Shown here: in pieces, positions 24,806 to 38,037 of the stretch
How positions within the stretch are numbered: position 1 is the first letter of the stretch
Layout of the letters: each line of letters starts with the position of its first letter
Assembly (NCBI GenBank): GCA_958298945.1
Contig: OY282606.1
Coordinates: forward strand, 45,025,920-45,089,919
Source of the DNA: Atherix ibis
Taxonomy: Eukaryota; Arthropoda; Insecta; Diptera; Athericidae
Direction: 5' to 3'
Length of the DNA: 64,000 nucleotides
Notes under the pieces: generated by a model
Told to the model about the DNA's origin: nothing
Database searches by the model: none
Seen by the model: only the letters and a program-made list of their open reading frames with translations
Position numbers and translations under genes: made by a program

Positions 24806-24945
24806 CTTTCAGTTCCGGGAACAAGAAAAAGTCACAGGGGGCCAGATCTAAGGAATACGGTAGCTGCGGCATTATTAGTGTGTTGTTTTTGGGCAAAAAT
24901 TGCGTGAGCAGGGACGTAATCATGGTGCAAAAGCCAATTTTTGCT
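24806..24945 (-). pseudogene. Small internal fragment of mariner family C
   Basis: The sequence CAAGAAAAAGTCACAGGGGG and its neighbours match the segment of copy 1 that encodes the third-Asp region on the minus strand. It then passes to sequence matching the second-Asp region (ATGGTGCAAAAGCCAATTTT) with a short deletion between them. It lies only about 30 bp beyond the end of copy 1 and has no terminal repeat. It is a remnant of a second, mostly deleted copy or a local duplication. Confidence 0.75.
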
Positions 24946-27900
24946 TAAATTACAATATTTTTCTTTTAAAATATTGCTTAAATATGTTATACAATTTCAA
25001 ATAGAAAAAAAATCCCATTTCATTTGAAAAAAAAAAACAGGAATAGGGGAAAGAAATTCCTAGTATAATTTTCGATTCTATAATATAAAATTTAAAATAG
25101 ATTCTATATAATTATTTGGATGAATCTTTTCATCCTTTAGAAAATATCGAGGAAAAATTTTCCTTCATTGCCATACCAAATGATACGAGCGGAAATTGTA
25201 AATTTGCTATTTCTTATTTAAATTTCGCTATTGTAAATTAATAAGACGAAGACATTTGCCACCTTATTATAAATGATTCTAGAATGATTTTCGCCGAGAA
25301 TAGAAATACTTAATATTCAAATTCAGAAAATGTTGTCTACATTGCAGGCACAACTTAATTACAAACATTGAAGGAGTTTTGTCTGCAATCGAAATTTGAA
25401 ATGTTGTAGGTGATGATAATCTTAGACGAAGGTAAGTTAATACGGAAACGGGTAGTTGATGCTGTTGGTAATGTAATTTTAGCGAAAATAAATGCTAGTC
25501 ATTTAATTGGCAATTAGTATTGTAGATTAACCCGCAGAGAATAGATTGCCTGGAAAATGTTTCAAATACAACATTTAGTATTCTCGGTATGATTCCTAAT
25601 GTTATGCACAGCTCTAAGTTGTTTTGAGATTAATCGATTTGGTAGTACCATAGCCACGGCGCCAGACACAATCGACTCGGAGTAGTTCAGATGTCTTATT
25701 ATTGTTTCAAATCACCTGCTTTAATACAAGTTTACACTTATTCGCAAACATGGATAAATTGAGTAGAACAAATAGTCGGTAAATTTAGGATTTTGTGCAC
25801 ATATGCGTACCTCACTTAACCTGTTGGTGTTTTAATACTTATTACTTACCGTACACAAAAAATTCAAATTATACATAATGAATTATATTGAATTGCAAAT
25901 TACAATATTTTGTCTATGACTCTGAGTATGACTGTCTCGTTCTGTTTGTATATTAAACAGCTTTGATCTTGAAATGTATCTTTTGGAAGATAAATTCAGC
26001 ACTAAATCGCACTCAGTAAACAGATAGTCAAAATCAGCAGGATTTATGGTAAACAATACATCCATTACTATTAGTATAAAGCATATAACTCGTTCCCAAT
26101 GCTAGGCCAATCTTCGAAAAATAAATACGTTATGTCTGGTTAAACAAATTGTTGAAGTTAATTTAGAACAGCGATCAGGTCAGATAATTTTATATTGATT
26201 GAGAAGGGTAAAGATTTGGTAATGTTTTCATCTGAAGCTGTGGGATGAAAAGAAGGGGGTAGTTTGCCTAATTAGATATATTTATAGCATTTGTAATTTT
26301 TGGAATATATTTCTTTGCTTTTTTATTTTTCCCTACCGATCTTAAATTATTGTACTACTCAATAAATCGACATCAAAGAATTGATTAAAGGTACACTTGT
26401 GTAGATTTAATTATAATGGTTTCAGCTAAATTTTATCTGACCCAATCGAACTAGCTTGAAGGGTTCAATGTTAATTAGAAATTTTCAAATAACAAAGCTT
26501 AGCGATTGATATTTGTTGCTTCTAGGGATAGACACTCAGACGTAAATACGTTTAACGTATGTCAGGTGCAAGGTGGGAATTTCACTTGTACTCGTACTAA
26601 CATGACAAATCTATAGTAGGTATCCGTTGACGTTCATAAAATGCAGATGTCAGGTGCTTTGTTATCATAATATCTACGCATCTATGATTACGATGATACT
26701 AAGTACATGTGAGTACTTACTCGAAACCGATAAGATTTCACATTTACCATAAGGGAAGATATTCCTAATTGAATTATGTCCTAAGTACCAATTCTAACAC
26801 CATGAAATGGTATACATTTCTGGTGTAAATAATGGATTGATGAATTTTGTAAATACACAAAATGTACAAAAGCTAATGGTGGAAATCCTGGTCCTGGAAC
26901 TGAATTTGTATGATTATTTATAGAATAAATCATTTAAAATGAAATTTATCCAAATACCATTTTCTGTTTGTATATTCTATTACTTTGGATGAAGTGATTT
27001 GTGGTTTTCAAATATTGACTTAATGTTTGTTTAAAAACCATTTCCAAGGTAAATCACTAATTGATTAGTGGCATTAGAGCCGCTAATTTGAAAACAGATG
27101 ATATAGTCTTATAGAACATTTAAATTGTATATTTTTGGCTTGGAAAATAATATATGTACATAATTATATAATGGATACTTTTATTTTTTAAATAATCAAA
27201 TAAGCTTGAAAATGAAATGAAATGCGTTTACTTTTAGAGAAATACTTGAGCCGATTTCGATCATGTTTTATTGCCATTAAGATAACTCTAGTCATTTCAA
27301 TGATAATACCTGGATTCAAACTCAAGACTACTGTATGCTTGACACAGATAATCCAATAATGCAGATGTAATTTTTATATACAATAATTTAAAATCTTTTC
27401 AAGACGTACGTGTAGAAAAAATTTCTATTTAAAATTTGATAAGAATTTTTTTTATTATTCAAAAATTTTTATTAACATATTTGTTGTTTGAAACTTTTTA
27501 AATATCCCATATTTAATAGTTTTTACAATAAGTATAAAATTATAAAATGAAATTTTATAAAAATGGTAATATTAAAACCAGAAATTTCAGTTTTGTTCAA
27601 TTTTGAATATTTTAAGTAAATATCCTTGAAAATATTAAAAACTTTTCTGGAAATATTATAAAGATCTATTTAGCTTAACGTAATTTCTTTGTACCTTAAT
27701 TAGAGGGGGAGAGTAAAAGTTATATGGTCACTTTTTAGTTTGTTGTTTCCACTCTTTCTTTGTTGTTTGTTGTTTAGAGTCGTTAACGATAAACCAAAAA
27801 TATATTTAAAGAGAAGTTTTTGGTTAAATAGTTTATTATTTTTATTAAAAACATTTGAATTTTTTGTTGTTTTATAGCAAATGATTTCGAAATTGTTTAA

Positions 27901-29422
27901 TTTTTATTAAAAACATTTGAATTTGTTGTTTTATAGCAAATGATTTCTAGTTTTGTACAAATTGTTTTCGAAAATATAAATTATAAATATGGAATTTAAA
28001 GGCTCGAATTTTTATTTCTTAATAATTTTAAAAAATTGCTAATTCTTTGTATGAAAATAAATATGGATTCACTATCTTTTTATTTAAGTTACCTGTAATT
28101 TAAAATTTGAAAAAAAAAAATAACGACACCATAGAAATATGCTACAAAATAACTAAAGATTCATATAAGACACTCTATACTTAATATCTTGAGCATATCA
28201 GCATATCATCTGTTATGTATTATCTTTTTATGAGAAACAAAACCCATTTTTTCACATCTGATTACTAAGAGAAGTTATTATTTAGATGTAGAGTCCAAAA
28301 GAGGTATGTAAACTGCTCAGAAGATTGAGAGAGTGTTAGGCTAGTATGTGCAGTAGGCGTATGACGAGCATCGCGAATCAACGTCCAAACATAACGAGTA
28401 CACTTTGCATTACCACCGAAGACTAAATGTCTCCCAACGGCTAGTTGAGTTCGACAAAGAGAAATATATCAAAATTGAAATGGAGAGTTAAAAGAAATGA
28501 TCGCGATCATTAGGAAAAAGATCTAAAAAAATTAATAAAAAGCCGACAACCGAAAAAAACCAACATACTATTTAGTGGAGAAAAGAAGCAATCACAGAAG
28601 ATGGTGGTGATCCTGGTGTTCGATAATCACCCTTAGCCGTAGCCGCTTTGGCTTGATATTGAAAGTTTCCCTAATTAATTTATTCTAAAAAAAATTATAA
28701 TTTTCAAGACATTTTTTTTAAAACCACTGACATTAAAGAAGTTTTCTCTCTAGTAAACTTTTTCTTAAGAAAAATGTGGATTTTTTTAATTTTCTTGTCG
28801 CACGTGTATATTAAACCGATCATCTAATACTAAGAGAGAGTAGCTGGCAGCTACTCTGGGTCACTTATTTTTTTGTCGGGTAGTTATTAATAAAATCATG
28901 CCCTATAGGGTGCCATTAGCCAATTGGACTAATGAGGTCAATGCAACCGGACGCTAAATAACGATTACGCCTCCAGATATGTGATCAGGTATTTCAATTC
29001 AAAGTATTACGAAGTTTTTAAATTCCACCTGACCATGCCTGCCATAAAACATCCATGAAATAAAAATTAAAATTTTCCCTTCTGGAATATTCTACCATTT
29101 GATTTTAAGCATCAAATACCATTTTTGATATAGAAACGTTACTAACTGAAAAAAAAATATTTTCAGTAGCATTCAAGTCTAGATACTATATCGGCCAATT
29201 CAAGAGCGTAATGATATTGTCCTTTAATCAGTTGTTTGCCATCGAAGATCTGAATGCTTTTATCATGTAACCAGCCTTTCAGCTTATTATCATATTAACA
29301 GATGAAATGAAAATATGTGCATTTGAGATGTTCTTATATGCCCAACGATCCTTATATGTCAGCTGCTGGCATTTGCAAAAATTCTAGCTTTAATCCGAGT
29401 AAGGTCCAACAGGTTTTTCTCC
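24946..29422. other. AT-rich non-coding DNA with minor repeats
   Basis: Nothing coding is recognised in this roughly 4.5-kb stretch. Patches at 25630-25700 and 28330-29040 are somewhat richer in GC, but their translations match no motif I know. A perfect 21-bp palindrome (AGAGTAGCTG, G/C centre, CAGCTACTCT) lies near 28835-28855, and a tandem repeat at 27839-27948. Confidence 0.45.
27839..27948. repeat. Two-unit tandem repeat, about 60 bp
   Basis: Two nearly identical units begin TTTTTATTAAAAACATTTGA and end TTTATAGCAAATGATTTC, at about 27839-27888 and 27901-27948. They are separated by a short spacer (GAAATTGTTTAA). The second unit has fewer T residues in its middle run. It is a simple local duplication in AT-rich DNA. 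Confidence 0.85.
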
Positions 29423-29424
29423 TA

Positions 29425-30337
29425 CGAGGGCTGTTCAAAAAGTATCGCGAATTTTGAATTTCCGCGGGTTGCGTATATTCGATTTTCGATTTTTTGTGGC
29501 GTTATGTTGGTACTTATGTTTCTCACTTATGCCGATAAGTTCGGCCATTTTGAATGTTCAGTTAATTTTTGACAGCTGCTTTGCTTGCACGTGTTTTGGC
29601 TCGTCTTCGATTTTTGCTCATTTTTTACCAAAAACAGCATCGCATTAACATTGCTAAGGAGCTGTTGGACTCTGTCCGCGACGACCCAAATTTGCTCCAG
29701 AAGGTCATAACTGGTGACGAATCATAGGCTTATTGTTATGACGTGGAAACCAAAGCTCAATCATCCTAATGGAAGCTGCCGCGCGAACCAAGACCGAAAA
29801 AAGCGCCAAGTTCGGTCGAATGTGAAGGTTTTGCTTACAGTTTTCTTCGATTCCAGGGGTGTGGTGCATCATGAGTTCTCGCCACAGGGTAGAACGGTCA
29901 ATAAGGAATATTACCTGCAAGTTATGTGCAAGTTGCGCGCAGCAATCCGCCAGAAACGCCCAGATTTTTGGAAGAACAAAAATTGGCTTTTGCCCCATGA
30001 TAACGCCCCTGCTCATGCATCGTTGCTTGTGCGCGAATTTTTGGCCAAAAACAACACACTAATAATGCGGCAGCCACTTATTCCCCAGACCTGGCCCCCT
30101 GTGACTTTTTCTTGTTCCCGAAATAGATTCTTTGTTCCATTTTTTGGAATGGGCAAAAATCGAAGGCGAGCCAAAACACGTACAAGCAAAGCAGCTCTCA
30201 AAAATTAACTGAACATTCAAAATGTCAGCATAAGTGAGGAACATGAGTACCAACAAAACGCCATAAAAAAATTTAAAAATCGAATATACGTAACCCGCGG
30301 AAATTCAAAATTCGCGATACTTTTTTAACAGACCTCG
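29425..30337 (+). mobile_element. Rearranged mariner family C copy with two 5' ends
   Basis: TA flanks lie at 29423-29424 and 30338-30339. The left end (CGAGGGCTGTTCAAAAAGTA) continues through the family C 5' leader. The right end, read on the minus strand (CGAGGTCTGTTAAAAAAGTA), is not the 3' end but a second copy of the same 5' leader, running inward through the former start codon (30138-30140). The arms pair over about 190 bp (29425-29620 with 30150-30337). Between them lies only a middle piece of the transposase. The true 3' end of the family is absent. At 913 bp it is a compact foldback-like derivative. Confidence 0.9.
29632..30124 (+). pseudogene. Mariner family C transposase, middle piece only
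   Basis: The coding segment begins abruptly after the left leader (ACCAAAAACAGCATCGC) at QHRINIAKELLDSVRDDPN. It runs through VITGDES, a stop, YDVETKAQ, GVVHHEFSPQGRTVNKEYY, WLLPHDNAPAHAS (second Asp) and a frame change into DLAPCDFFLF near 30110. It then joins the inverted 5' leader at about 30125. The N-terminal roughly 100 codons, including both HTH motifs, and the last roughly 55 codons are gone. A TAG replaces Trp in TGDExW and another replaces a codon near 29770. It cannot encode a working enzyme. Confidence 0.85.
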
Positions 30338-30339
30338 TA

Positions 30340-32515
30340 TTACTATTTAGTTACTATATAATGGGATTATATTGTATTGATGGGATAATTATCCTATTAC
30401 ATAGATGATTATTTATAAGTTATCAATATTATTGTAGAATGATTAAGGGAATAGTTACGTTCGCATATATATTTAAATAAAGTTTTAGTTTAGCACATTG
30501 CTGTCAATTAATATTTTGATAATATTTTCCAAAGAAAATAATTTTCTATATAAAATAACCCCAATTATGTTTCCATATAATATATCTGTCAGTTGAGAAA
30601 AATAATAATAAATAATAAATGGAAATTTCCGATTGCAAATTTATATTAATTAATATAAGATAAAAATCATGCCCTTTTGTAAATTTTCCAAGAATTATCA
30701 AATAAATAGCAACAAATAATACAAGTAATGAATTCAATTTAAAGATTTTTGGCATTAAAAATGAGCTTTTAGCAGGATAGGACTACCCTCATTTTCAATA
30801 TGAATTGAAAGGCAGTAAATCTGGCCAATATAAGAGACTATAAATCAACCGCAGTAACAGACATAAAAGAAGTCTCAGGAAATGTTCAAGTAACAGCATA
30901 AATATAAATTCTATGCCCTTGGGAAATTTTTCGTTAAGTATTTGATTGTCTTTTATTTTGAATTAAATAAGATATGGATTGTTTCTCGTTACTTTTTTGT
31001 ATATCTTTTGCTTATTTATTCAATTTCTTTATAATATATAATATTTATCTATATGTTAAAGGATACCCATTTCAACTAAGTTTAGAAATGATTAAAAGTG
31101 ATTTTCATTTAGATATTAATGCTACTATAATGGATAAAATAGAAATAAATAAAAGCTTTTGGAATCATAAATAAAAGTTCAAAGAATTCTAAATATTCTT
31201 TAGGCCAGTTAATCCAAGATCCAACTTTTAGAGCAGATGCTTAGTTATCTCATCAGAAAAAAAAAATAATAAGATTTTTCGAATAATTTAACGATTAAGG
31301 AAATTTACCCTTTAATTCCTTTTGAAATTTGCTAATTGTTCAATAATAAAATCTTTTGTACAATTTTGTATAGAAAAACATTTATCAACTCGAAAAGAAT
31401 TTTAAGGACTGCCAAAAAAAAAATTACTTTAATTTATTTATTTTCTTATTAATCGATCTACTCCGTAACTTTTTCTATGTCAAAGATTATGTAATTCTAC
31501 CAAAGTAGAATATTTACAAAAAAAAAACACTGTTCAACGCTTTCTTTTTATCTAAATTTCATTAATCATTTTAGAAAGTTTCCAATATTATAATGATGAA
31601 AATATTAAGGAATTGAAGATGAGCTATTTTTATTTTACTTTTACTCAAATAACATGAATAACAAACTATGAAATAGCAAAAATAGCGAAAAATTGCTTTG
31701 GAAAAATTATGGTGGAAGTAAAAAAATCTTCTCTCGTTGTGATCATTGTGAATACTTTTCGTATGACATATTCCAGCTTCCCGGGGTAATTAATCATAGG
31801 TTTATTTTGATGTTCAATATAAATAGCAATTTATCACCAAGTCGTTTATATAAAGACTATAGCATATGCATATTTTTTTTTAATATAAAACGAATACAGA
31901 AATCTACGACAATGATCCACCAAATATTGTTAAAATCCTAGAAGTCTTAGTATTAGGAAAATGTGAGAGAATTTCAATATTCTAAATTTTTTTAACGGGC
32001 ATTTTGACATTAATTATTTTTTTTAAGAGGGAAGAGAAATTTAAGAACTAGAAAAAAATGCTCAATTAATTTCAATTGATTACATTCGCATATATTTTAA
32101 ATTCTCTAGTATCTAAAAAAAACTACTTATTTTTCATTTGAAAATTTTGCTAATTAAAACTTATAAAATTTTATATTAATAAATTAATATTTTTTATTTG
32201 AAGACAAAAACCAATATATTATCATATAATAAAAAAAATTTCTGATTGCATTATCTTCTCCGCCAAGGACGGCTTCTATAGGGTAGGTACAGCTACTGTT
32301 CTTTGCCAAGCAATAAAACAACTCAGTCGACCAGAGATGCAACTGTAGTTGATCACAAAGTATTCCCGAAAGTGTAAAGGCCACAACTAGTTCAAATTTC
32401 GGGAATGCTATTCTCTAGCTAGGTTGGGCTTGGGGTTGACTCCCCCATTCTTAAGAAACTGTTATAATTGAAAATCATAACAAAGCAAACCGCCGACGGA
32501 AACAAGGTTAACTGA
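30340..32515. other. AT-rich non-coding DNA, nothing recognised
   Basis: The stretch is A/T-rich with short chance open frames only. The block 32250-32515 is less AT-rich and may be the decayed upstream part of the RT fossil that follows, but I see no endonuclease motif. Confidence 0.45.
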
Positions 32516-32569
32516 CCTGGAAAAAAAATTGCATAGTTGCAGTGGTTGGTATTTTGGAGAAAACCAACT

Positions 32570-32965
32570 AGAATATATATTTCCTGGAGACGAAGAATAT
32601 TTGGAAATAGTCTGGAAAACCTAAAGGGCATTATCATTAGTACGGACAAACAAATACTAGGCCGCAGGTGCAAATACACATAGAGTCGGAAAAGCTGGTT
32701 TGGCGATGATTACAAGCGAACAACAGAATAAAAAAACGCTGCATATCGAGCATTTCAGAAAACGTATAGAGAATTATGTTATGTGCGATGAGTATTCACA
32801 GATACAATAAAAAAGAATGGGAGCACGAACAGGTCTGTGAAACTGGCACCTTGGCATTATCTTGGTCATACTTAAAAGACTGTAGCAATTATGGAGGTAT
32901 AATGTTGTTGAGTTATAAGATATTCTCTGCTATCTTATTAGGTAGGACAACTCCATTCCAGTAAA
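32570..32965 (+). pseudogene. Non-LTR retrotransposon fossil: linker and start of RT
   Basis: Plus-strand frames read ENLKGIIISTDKQILGRRC, SRKSWFGDDYKRTTE, KNAAYRAFQKTYRELC, then RYNKKEWEHEQ and CSNYGGIMLLSYKIFSAILL. This is the usual order between the endonuclease and RT domains of RTE/CR1-like elements: a WFDxxC-like block, KN.AYR, HRxKKxEWE, then CxNYRGIxLLxxxYKIxSxIL of the RT fingers. A 62-codon frame (32776-32964) covers the last part. Part of the RT N-terminus between EWE and CSNY has been deleted, and the palm domain is missing. It may be the same family as the tail at 22790-23000. Confidence 0.65.
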
Positions 32966-35900
32966 GAAAAAAAGATAAAATATTTTGGCTTAGGAAGATT
33001 TCAATTATTTTCATTTTCGAGATGAGGAGGGGTCACAGCCGATAACAAAATGGAAGAACAATTCCGCCCCTATGTAGGAATGGACATTTATCGAAGCAAA
33101 ATTGTAAAATATACCGATTTTTATCTTTGTTAACTTCTATCTTTAACACTCTTTAACGCACAACTAAATTGGCAATAAAAAAACTGTAAAAAAAAAATTT
33201 TTAATACAGAATGTCACTTTTTTAACGAGCACAAACCTGAAGTTGTTTATATATCACTATAGCCATCTAGCGAGAAAATAATGAAGTTCTTTTTTTTTAA
33301 AAGAGGAAACGTATACAAAAATCCAAAAAGTATTAAAGATATTTTTTGTGTACCCGTTTTTTGTATATCTTCTTAGCATAAGTATTTTTATTTAAACAAT
33401 TATAAGAGGACAAATGATTTTTGCAATCCTTTTCTAAATATTACGATCATTTAAATTAAAATCGCTTTAAATTAGAAAAACTCAAAAAATTATTATTCAC
33501 TAATTATGAAAATATTTAAAAAAAAAATGCGTAACGTCTTGTAATTAAGATTAGGTGGTACTATTACTCGTAATTCACTCATGTACCTTCGGATATTCTT
33601 GAAAAATTTTGAACTGCTTTATGAAGAAAATCAGAAATTCTGTGATCAATTTTGCTCTATTATTAATAAAAATGATAAAAAAAGGACTTTTAAGTTAAAC
33701 TAGTAGTTATAAAAATTTAGGTATGTTCTTTTATTTCTTGTGAAATCTTGAATGATGATAATTAGTTTACTACAATGATCTATGTGATTCATTTTTATTT
33801 ATAGTAATAAAATATAAGAGCAAAATTAACCAGTTTTAAAAAAAAGTAATTAAAATAAAATTATTGACAAGAAATCTGGATAAAAGCATATAAATATTAT
33901 CTTTTATTAGTTTTAATACTATTTAGCGATTATATACTACCATAAATAATCCCATCTGGTCATAGATAAATTAATAATAATTCAGAAACTGCTTTCTCAT
34001 GTAGATCATTTTAGAAATTTGATACGAATATGAAAATGAATTTCTGCCCATGCACAACAAATTGGAAAATCAATAACTACTGCCTCTCAATATGCATGAA
34101 CTAAAATTAAAATCGACCACTTTTCAAAATTCAATAATCGAATGTGCATGAAATTTCTTCTCGTTTTTATTAAAATTGCATCGATTTGTGTAGGAGTAAT
34201 TTTTGTCGATAGTGTGCATTCGAAGTTCAACAAAATAAATTCCAATTAGATACGAGCAGTTGTTTCTAATAATATTGTGAAATTTTCAACTATTTCGAAA
34301 TATTCAAGAACTTATTTTCCTGTTTCGATAATGAAGGTGTTGATTTACTTTACGTAGAATTTTATTACGGTATAAATATACTCAAAATAGATGTACATAG
34401 GTAGATACTTTTCTAAAATGAATGGTAGGAAAAATTCCTATATATAATATTTTCTTTCTTTAATGAGCTTCCTTTAACATAAATTTTTGGTATAGCAATT
34501 TTTTAATTTCCTTTCGCATAGTTCCTGCATAATTAAGGCAAAGTGTGTATGGCTCATTAAAATTTCTACCACAAGAAATTTATTCAAAGAATTTTATTCG
34601 AAAAGATTGTCTGTAGGAATAAATGACCCTAATTTATCGTTAAATAATAAAAATAATTTTCAAATAATATTTTAAAAAAATAAAAAAGCAAATTTATTAT
34701 TGGAAATTATATTTAAACAACCTTTCTTTAAATTAATTTCAGGAATACTAAGACTAATTGATTATGTTTTATTAAATAATATTTTTTATTCTCAAATAGT
34801 AGTTTAGAAAAGAAATTGAAATAGAAGAATAGATTTAAGAAATATTAACAAAATATATGGTATTATTATTTAAGACCTCAGTTAAGTGCGAGTTGATGTA
34901 ATCACTAGATTATTCTATTTAAAATAGATTTTTCACTAAACCACGAACAAAAAAGATTACCAATTATTTTTCTAAAAATATCTTATTGTGTATATCTATT
35001 AATTTATTTCATTAAAAAAGAAAATTGGTTTCTTTTGGGTTTTTAAATTTTTGTTACCTTTTTAACATTTTATAATCTTTATGAAATATTAGTTCTCGGT
35101 TATTCTATTTAAATTAAGGACTTCTAATAACGAACAAAAGTTTATTGAAATTTATGACAAAAATTTAAAGAATGGAAGAATCATAATTGCTGTTTTTTAA
35201 ATCTTTTTACTTATTATAAAAATAAGATATTTCTGAATTTATAAATATCCTTCTATCATTAAGGGTTTTAATCAATTTAAATTATAAAGTGAATATATTT
35301 TTTTTTTTACAAAACCTCTTTTGTATAATCCAAAATATAATAAAATTATTTTTATATTTAATATCTCAAAACTATCTTCTGTTAATTATTTTTCGAATAG
35401 TCTTAATTATTATAGTCAGTAATAATATATATTTCATTATTATTTTCGACTACCTACAATTCGTTACTATACATAATATTGTATTGAAAAGCTAAATTCG
35501 GAAAAAATACTATTTTTGTTAAGCAATAACTTTAAGTAAAGATAACTGACACAATTCGGACAAATTTGATTTTACTTCAAATTCCAAAATATTATTTACT
35601 GGTATTTATAAAATTTTATTATATTTTATTTTTAAGTTAAAAGCTATAGTTTTAGTTTGAATACTCTGTTTTTAGTATAACTATCTTCTTGAGTATCATC
35701 ATGGATACTTGGATTATTTAAGATAATACCATTCAACAGTTTAATTAATATACTGACAAGTAGACAAACTAGACTAGCCATCAGATCTTGTCATCAGATA
35801 TTTTGTATGTTTTTTTCTTCTATCGCAGAGTTATCTTAGGTCTTATTTTTTAATTACAAAAAGATACTATCACTATATTATTTACTATATACAATAAAAT

Positions 35901-38035
35901 ACTTTGAGTAAATATTTCCAACAAGTTTCTTGTACTGCATAACAATTTCAATCTACACACTCGTAAATCATGCTTTAGTCTAGGATTATAAGGAATAGCT
36001 GAGAGTAGGTAGGAGAACTGAATCCAATTCAAGTAAATTTATTTATACGAAATCCTTATAATCCTGACTAATATGGTCATTATTCTTCAACTTAACCTTT
36101 TCACTTTTCAGTTAAATCAGTGTATATAGAGTCAACCCCGTAACATTTGGCCCTTTTCCAAAATAGTATTGTATCAGTATTAATGATTTAAAATTTAACA
36201 TTAAACTGAACTTAGGGCCCGAACTCCTAATTCCTTAGTATAAATCCAAATTTCTTGCTAAAATTCACTTTAAGCAGAGTCTATTAAATACATATAAACT
36301 AAGAATTTATTTTCGGTCCTCCCTCAAACCAATTTCAATTTATTTTCATTTCGATTTTATTTATTGAATCTTGTAAGCGAATATGATAAAAATACTAAAT
36401 GTGAGAAGAATAGATGACCTGAAGGAAATACTACTAACCAAGTAGAATATGCGTCAGTTCAACCAAGTTGGACGTGGGATATAATACAAGAATAAAGTCC
36501 TGTGGAGAAAATAACGGTCGCTGTCATTTCCAACCAGGTTGTTTGGATTATCTTGATTCGTCGTCATCTGATTTATATTCCACGCTAGGATAGCCTTATT
36601 TGGTAGTTTTCAGATTGTTTGTGTCATAGAAAATTCGAATCTGATTAAGAATTTTTCTTAAAATAGAAGGTAAAAAAATTGAAAATTCAGACCATAAAAG
36701 TGTCGGTGTCTGACATAGTAGGAGAACACGCCAGTCTGCTCGTATACAATATTGTAATACAATATCTTCGAGTATGTAGCTAGCAGTGGAACTGGATTAC
36801 TTACTTTCGAGTACATAAATAATTTTAAATTCTACTCCATTTATTTGGAATAATATCTCACAAATCATAGAAATCTGCTGTTCAAGTCGTTTGTTCATTT
36901 TGTGTTAGTTTTTTCTTTCCTTTTTTCTATTAAATACGACAAAATATGATTATAGGACACCATTTTTAAAAAACTATTTAACCGTAACGTGTAAAAGAAA
37001 ATTTATTTGTTATTCTTCTTGCTAAGATAGAAATATTCAATTTTAAAAACAATGTAAAAATCATCTTTTATTTTTTCACTATTTTTCAATATTAAAAAAG
37101 GACAATTTCCATCTGAAAATTTATTAAAAACAAAAGCTTCTATTATATAATAAGTATTTGTAAATAACTATAGAGCCTGGTTCCTATGAAAAATGATAAT
37201 AATTAAAGGTAAAGTGTTATGAAAGCATATAAATTGCGGAAGGAGGACAAGAAAAATATTCAAGCTATATAAAATGTAGTAAAATTAATAAGGGTAAGCT
37301 GACGGAAAAGACCGATATTGTAAGGTTAAAAAAGATAATTTCCCTTTTCCTTCCTGTGGAAAATTCATCTTTCTGGTGGCGTTTTTGTTTTACATTTGCC
37401 CTCTTGTCCTTTAAATATTTTTCTTGATTTTTATATACAAATTTATCGTGTATATAAAAATTTACCATCTTTAGGTTTTTTTGCATATTTTTTTAAGAAA
37501 TTTTTAATGAAAGTAGCTGAAAGAGTAGAACTTTTTTCATCCACTTTTTTTTAAAGAAATTTTAATGAAAGTAGCTGAAAAAGTTGAATATTTTTTTATT
37601 GAACTTTCCAGATGGATGCCGTACACTTGTCGACTTAGATAAGATTCGTTTTAAGGCGAACATAATTAACTTGGAAGAAAGTTTTTTTATAATAAAAAAA
37701 TTTCTTTTAATATATTCTCTCTTATTGAAAGTGTAAATTAAGATGCTTGCGGGTAAAATGGAGAAAAAAACTAAAAGAAAACAATTGCTCCTATATTGCT
37801 TATATTTTACTTTTATTCAATTTTTTTTAATGTAATAAAAAGCATTAGAGTAGGAAATTAAAAGTTTTCCAGTTCCAAATACTTTTCAAGTTTTTCCTGT
37901 AAGTTTTAGTTTTCTTTTTAGGTAGCAAATGAGATTGAACCTTAGTAGCATTGGAAATGAGATTTCTTATTTTCATTTCAACTTTTCCATATTATTCTTC
38001 GAAATTTACTTACAATCTTATTTATTACGGAAATA
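32966..38035. other. Long AT-rich non-coding stretch
   Basis: About 5 kb of A/T-rich DNA. I find no transposase or RT motif, no RNA gene, and no long inverted repeat apart from the direct repeat at 37495-37587. Patches at 36100-36260 and 36440-36600 are less AT-rich but unrecognised. Confidence 0.45.
37495..37587. repeat. Direct repeat, two units of about 38 bp
   Basis: The two units share AATGAAAGTAGCTGAAA and its flanks: TTTTTAAGAAATTTTTAATG and TTTTTTAAAGAAATTTTAATG, each followed by AAAGTAGCTGAAA.AGT.GAA. The spacing is about 58 bp. It is a local duplication in AT-rich DNA. Confidence 0.8.
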
Positions 38036-38037
38036 TA

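Noticed and set aside
28330..28650. Possible Tc1-type transposase remnant (short LFSGEK-like word)
   Set aside because: Only one weak word matches and no second motif is in order. Not enough to call.
35289..35495. Hydrophobic 68-codon frame that could be read as a membrane peptide
   Set aside because: The Phe/Ile/Leu richness follows directly from T-rich codons in AT-rich DNA. No conserved pattern.
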